This document shows, piece by piece, positions 30,900-33,440 of a stretch of DNA of 33,440 bases. The notes under the pieces are model-generated. The model saw only the letters and a list, made by a program, of their open reading frames with translations, had not been told where the DNA came from and did not search any database. Both the position numbers and the translations under genes were made by a program. Every line of letters begins with the position of its first letter. Positions within the stretch are counted from its first letter, which is position 1. Source of the DNA: Spirochaetia bacterium (lineage in GTDB: Bacteria > Spirochaetota > Spirochaetia > Treponematales > Treponemataceae); NCBI GenBank assembly GCA_022768865.1, contig JALELH010000108.1, forward strand, positions 1-33,440. The letters are read 5' to 3'.

Positions 30900-30931
30900 A
30901 AATCATACTCCTAAATTGAATAAGGCTTATA

Positions 30932-32881
30932 CTAGACAACTACAAATTCAACCTGAAGTTCCGGAAGGTTTATGCGGCTTACCTTAACTTTTACAACCTG
31001 ATTAAGTTCAACACCACCGGGAACATCAAAAAATGCTTCCTGTGCAAGTTCCGGAATACAAAACTGCGGCAGTTTGCCCTCTGCAATGGAAACACAGACA
31101 GCATCTCCTGTCCAATCAGGATTCTGCAAAAGATAAACCAGTGTCCAGTGAAGGTTGCTGTTTCTTTCTGACTTACGCGCAGCCATAGCCCCGGCATCAC
31201 CTTCAGAAATCCTCATAAGCATTGTATCTTTATCCAGAAGTTTTCTGCCGTCTATAAAAGCCCTTAACTGTTCATGAGAAATAAGGTCACCATAACGGCG
31301 CAAGGGGCTTGTAACCTGGCTGTACATGTGCAGGCCAAGACCGCAGTGCATTCCAGGCGTAACGCCTACAGAACGCTTTCTCATACACCTTCTTAGGCGG
31401 AACTGTCCGGCAAGTCCTTCAGGAATTTCATCGGGAATCTGTGGCTCTTCCTGACTTACATAAGGAAAAGGAATATTATTCTGGAAAGCAAATTTTGCAG
31501 CACCTTCGCCGGCTAAAAGCATCAGTTCCCTGATCATTTCGTTGCTTTCGTATTTTTCATCTTTTATGATTGAAACTTTTTTTGTATCCTTATCTACACA
31601 TACATGAACTTCCGGCATTGTAATCTGAACAGCACCGGCCTTGTTTCTTTTATCAATATTTTTACGGGCAATTTCAAAAAGAGGCTTAAGTTCTGCACTG
31701 TCTTTCTTTTCCTCTGCACTTTTATATGAAAGACGCTTTACATCAACTATGGTTTTCATAACGGCACATTCAAGGACATTTGCATTATCATCAAGAAGAA
31801 GCCTGAAAGAAAGGGCATTGCTTTTTTCCTTTAACCCAAGGGCATAATCTTCAAGGGCATCTTCACAAAGCATGCGGGCAGCACCTTCAGGAATATATAA
31901 AGTTGCACCGCGCTCCCTGGCAGCCTTATCTATTGAAGAATCCGGCATAACAGTACTTGCAGGGTCTGCAATATGAACCCAGTAATATTTGCCATCATAG
32001 GCAACTGCATCATCCGGGTCTGCGGAATTTTCTGCATCAATGGCATAGCTTACGCCAGGAACTTCGTAGCGTTCTTCCAGCGGCGGAGAAGCAAGGGATT
32101 CTGAAGCACTTTTCATGGAAAGTCCCCACCGCACAGGATAAGGGTTTCTTGTAATATCCCAGATACCTGTATCAAGAAGAAGTTTGTGGGCACGTTCTAC
32201 AGTTTCTTTAAGGCCTGCATCGTGCATTGTCCGGCTTTTATCGGTTTTGCCAAGTGCAAGGGCTTCAACATCGCCCATGTAAATGGAATCTTCAGGCAAT
32301 AGCTTATTCTGCTTAAGGCGTTCCAAAAATGCAGCACGAAGTTCTGCTTCCTTACCTTTTGCATCAGCCTTTTTTATCATGGAATCAATTTCTTCCTGTG
32401 AACGTAAGGTAAAAACAAGCCTGCCGTTCATCTGTTCCTTAAGATTCTGATTAAACCAGATAGTGTTTTTTAAGGCACAGAAAAGACCGTAGCTTACATC
32501 GGCAGAAAAATCATCATAAAAAAGAGAAACAAGTTCTGAAAAATCAAAAGAAGAATTTTTTGTTTCATCATCGGATGCAAGCAGTTCATAGCAGTCCTTT
32601 ACAAGAAGGCCAATTTCACTTTTTTCGTCAAGGTTATAGATATTTTCTGCAAGAGGACATTTTTCTTCTGCAAAGGCAAGAACTTTTTCAAGGGAAGAAC
32701 ACGGCCCTTCATGAAGGAGAATTACATCTTTTTCGCGGACATTCTGTTCTCCATACACCGCCTTTTTTGTAGCCGTTGCAGGCGCACTGCGGAATTTTAC
32801 TGTATATTTGCCATTATCCTGAACAGCAGAAATTACGGCAGCAGAGTTCTTATAGATTACAACTGAATTAACTTTTAGCAT
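30932..32881 (-). CDS. RNB-domain exoribonuclease (RNase II/R family)
   Basis: This 649-aa protein has a central RNB catalytic domain whose acidic cluster IDAENSADPDDA (281-292; Asp282, Asp288, Asp290, Asp291) is the magnesium site used to degrade RNA 3' to 5'. HCGLGLHMYSQVTSPLRRYGDLISHEQL (landmarks GLGLHMYSQVTSPLRRYGD) is the conserved late RNB segment. A long N-terminal region (1-250) is divergent and lacks an obvious cold-shock domain pair. The C-terminus is short and may hold a reduced S1-like domain. It is closer in size to RNase II than to RNase R; which role it has is uncertain. A TAAAAT lies 6 nt before the ATG. Confidence 0.88.
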   Translation of the reverse strand: MLKVNSVVIYKNSAAVISAVQDNGKYTVKFRSAPATATKKAVYGEQNVREKDVILLHEGPCSSLEKVLAFAEEKCPLAENIYNLDEKSEIGLLVKDCYELLASDDETKNSSFDFSELVSLFYDDFSADVSYGLFCALKNTIWFNQNLKEQMNGRLVFTLRSQEEIDSMIKKADAKGKEAELRAAFLERLKQNKLLPEDSIYMGDVEALALGKTDKSRTMHDAGLKETVERAHKLLLDTGIWDITRNPYPVRWGLSMKSASESLASPPLEERYEVPGVSYAIDAENSADPDDAVAYDGKYYWVHIADPASTVMPDSSIDKAARERGATLYIPEGAARMLCEDALEDYALGLKEKSNALSFRLLLDDNANVLECAVMKTIVDVKRLSYKSAEEKKDSAELKPLFEIARKNIDKRNKAGAVQITMPEVHVCVDKDTKKVSIIKDEKYESNEMIRELMLLAGEGAAKFAFQNNIPFPYVSQEEPQIPDEIPEGLAGQFRLRRCMRKRSVGVTPGMHCGLGLHMYSQVTSPLRRYGDLISHEQLRAFIDGRKLLDKDTMLMRISEGDAGAMAARKSERNSNLHWTLVYLLQNPDWTGDAVCVSIAEGKLPQFCIPELAQEAFFDVPGGVELNQVVKVKVSRINLPELQVEFVVV

Positions 32882-32887
32882 GAAAAT

Positions 32888-32893
32888 ATTTTA
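32888..32893 (-). promoter_or_regulatory. -10 box of the RNB gene
   Basis: TAAAAT on the minus strand is 6 nt upstream of the ATG at 32881. The -35 region has no clear match. There is no Shine-Dalgarno; the geometry matches the other leaderless candidates. Confidence 0.45.
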
Positions 32894-32928
32894 ATAAAAA
32901 AAAGAATAAACGAAAAGACTAAAATCAA

Positions 32929-32964
32929 TAAAAAAAAGCACCGCCAGAAAAACTGACGATGCTT
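32929..32964 (-). terminator. Terminator after the MalK/UgpC-type ATPase gene
   Basis: The arms at 32964-32953 and 32947-32936 pair over 12 bp in minus-strand RNA, counting three G-U pairs, with a 5-nt loop. A run of Us follows. It lies about 110 bp after the stop codon at 33072. Confidence 0.85.
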
Positions 32965-32982
32965 TCATACCATAAAACAGTA

Positions 32983-33070
32983 TTACATGGGGTTTTCTTT
33001 TAAGGTTAACCACTAGTGTCATTCCAAAACTGATTCAGTCTGACGGTTATTTTTAGACAACCCCGTGTAA
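32983..33070. repeat. Nested inverted-repeat element abutting the ATPase stop codon
   Basis: Outer arms of 12 bp (TTACATGGGGTT at 32983-32994, AACCCCGTGTAA at 33059-33070) differ at one base. Inside are the palindromes GGTTAACC, CACTAGTG and ACTGATTCAGT, and a second, weaker TAACC/GGTTA pairing. The right arm ends 1 bp before the ATPase stop codon. The function is unknown; it could be a small structured RNA, a 3' stabiliser or a mobile remnant. Confidence 0.55.
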
Positions 33071-33071
33071 C

Positions 33072-33440
33072 TTATTTTCTGATTTCTGAACCGATAGCTA
33101 CCTTGTAGCCAACTTCACCAGTAAGAGCATTCTTGAGCCAAGGAGAAGAAATCTTATCCTTTTCGCAAATGTTTACTTCTTTAGAAAGATCTTCTGTGTT
33201 CTTAACGAAGAACTTGCATCTTTCCATAGCTGGAACGAAGTTAACTGTTTCGCCAATCTTGAATTCATTCTTAGCTGAAGAAAGAACACGGGCAACAACA
33301 CACTGGCTCTTAGAAGAAAGGAATACATGTGTTTCTGCACCAAGAGGTTCCTTGTTAGAAACCTTCATCTGCATGTTGTTTTCTGCAGCCGGAGCTTCTG
33401 TGTATGCAAGGTCTTCTGGACGTACACCAAAGTATACTTC
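33072..33440 (-). CDS. MalK/UgpC-type sugar ABC transporter ATPase, C-terminal part
   Basis: The reading frame is open to the window edge, giving 122 residues of the C-terminus; the ATPase core lies outside. FGVRPEDL at the very start is the conserved entry to the regulatory TOBE/MalK C-terminal domain. Later LGAETHVFL and FKIGETVNF fit the OB-like strands. Such subunits energise uptake of oligosaccharides, glycerol phosphate or related sugars, often serving several transporters. The codon choice looks like that of a well-expressed gene. A start at 33374 would be internal, not the real one. Confidence 0.85.
   Translation of the reverse strand, partial: EVYFGVRPEDLAYTEAPAAENNMQMKVSNKEPLGAETHVFLSSKSQCVVARVLSSAKNEFKIGETVNFVPAMERCKFFVKNTEDLSKEVNICEKDKISSPWLKNALTGEVGYKVAIGSEIRK

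Noticed and set aside
30782..30931. SAM riboswitch or S-box upstream of metY
   Set aside because: No GA-rich core or conserved junction sequences of the SAM-I, SAM-II or SAM-IV classes are seen; only short DNA palindromes are present.
50..33440. Signs of recent horizontal transfer or prophage
   Set aside because: By eye, base composition and codon style are even across the window, no integrase, transposase or tRNA-bounded segment is present, and all long genes are intact.

Overview
The window looks like chromosomal DNA of a host-associated or gut-type spirochaete, most likely a Treponema. This rests on the mix of proteins: a DUF4954 beta-helix protein, LolCDE/LolA-like envelope genes, short lipoproteins with spirochaete-like lipoboxes, and a UgpC-type ATPase. 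It also rests on the moderately AT-rich sequence with long A/T tracts. Unlike T. pallidum, it keeps arginine, leucine and aromatic amino-acid biosynthesis genes. The genus is inferred from memory; no search was run. There are no rRNA or tRNA genes, insertion sequences, phage genes or CRISPR arrays.

Layout. Positions 50-1003 (-) hold an ABC permease. At 1013-1392 lies a non-coding stretch with a structured repeat, a promoter and an immediate intrinsic terminator ahead of an AraC-type regulator (1393-2199 +). A tightly overlapping + operon follows: CapA-like lipoprotein, DEAH helicase, small lipoprotein (2255-6422). A convergent 499-aa envelope protein (6425-7924 -) is preceded by a 400-bp non-coding region holding a 22-bp-period repeat array and a nested inverted-repeat element. 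Then comes argJ-argB-argD (11774-8322 -), with two back-to-back perfect hairpins between argJ and argB. An FNT channel (+) and gltX (-) converge on a shared terminator. A LolD-like ATPase (+) converges with a - operon of two FtsX/LolC-type permeases, a LolA-like periplasmic protein and an outer-membrane barrel candidate (19916-15087). leuA (21662-19986 -) follows, then divergent DUF4954 (-) and M16-like (+) genes, an aromatic/purine run aroF-tyrA-apt preceded by metY (30769-26956 -), an RNB exoribonuclease (32881-30932 -), and the C-terminus of a MalK/UgpC-type ATPase cut by the window edge.

Two observations stand out. First, leuA is preceded by what looks like a complete ribosome-mediated attenuator: a 19-residue leader peptide with six consecutive leucine codons, mutually exclusive pairings and an 11-bp terminator hairpin. 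Second, many genes here (both strands, including that leader peptide) have a sigma70-like -10 box only 6-9 nt before the start codon and no Shine-Dalgarno sequence. Five of them also have a recognisable -35 at exactly 17 bp. This predicts that leaderless mRNAs are common, with Shine-Dalgarno-led genes confined mainly to biosynthetic and internal operon genes. Non-coding DNA also carries a small family of structured dispersed repeats that are not explained by the genes.
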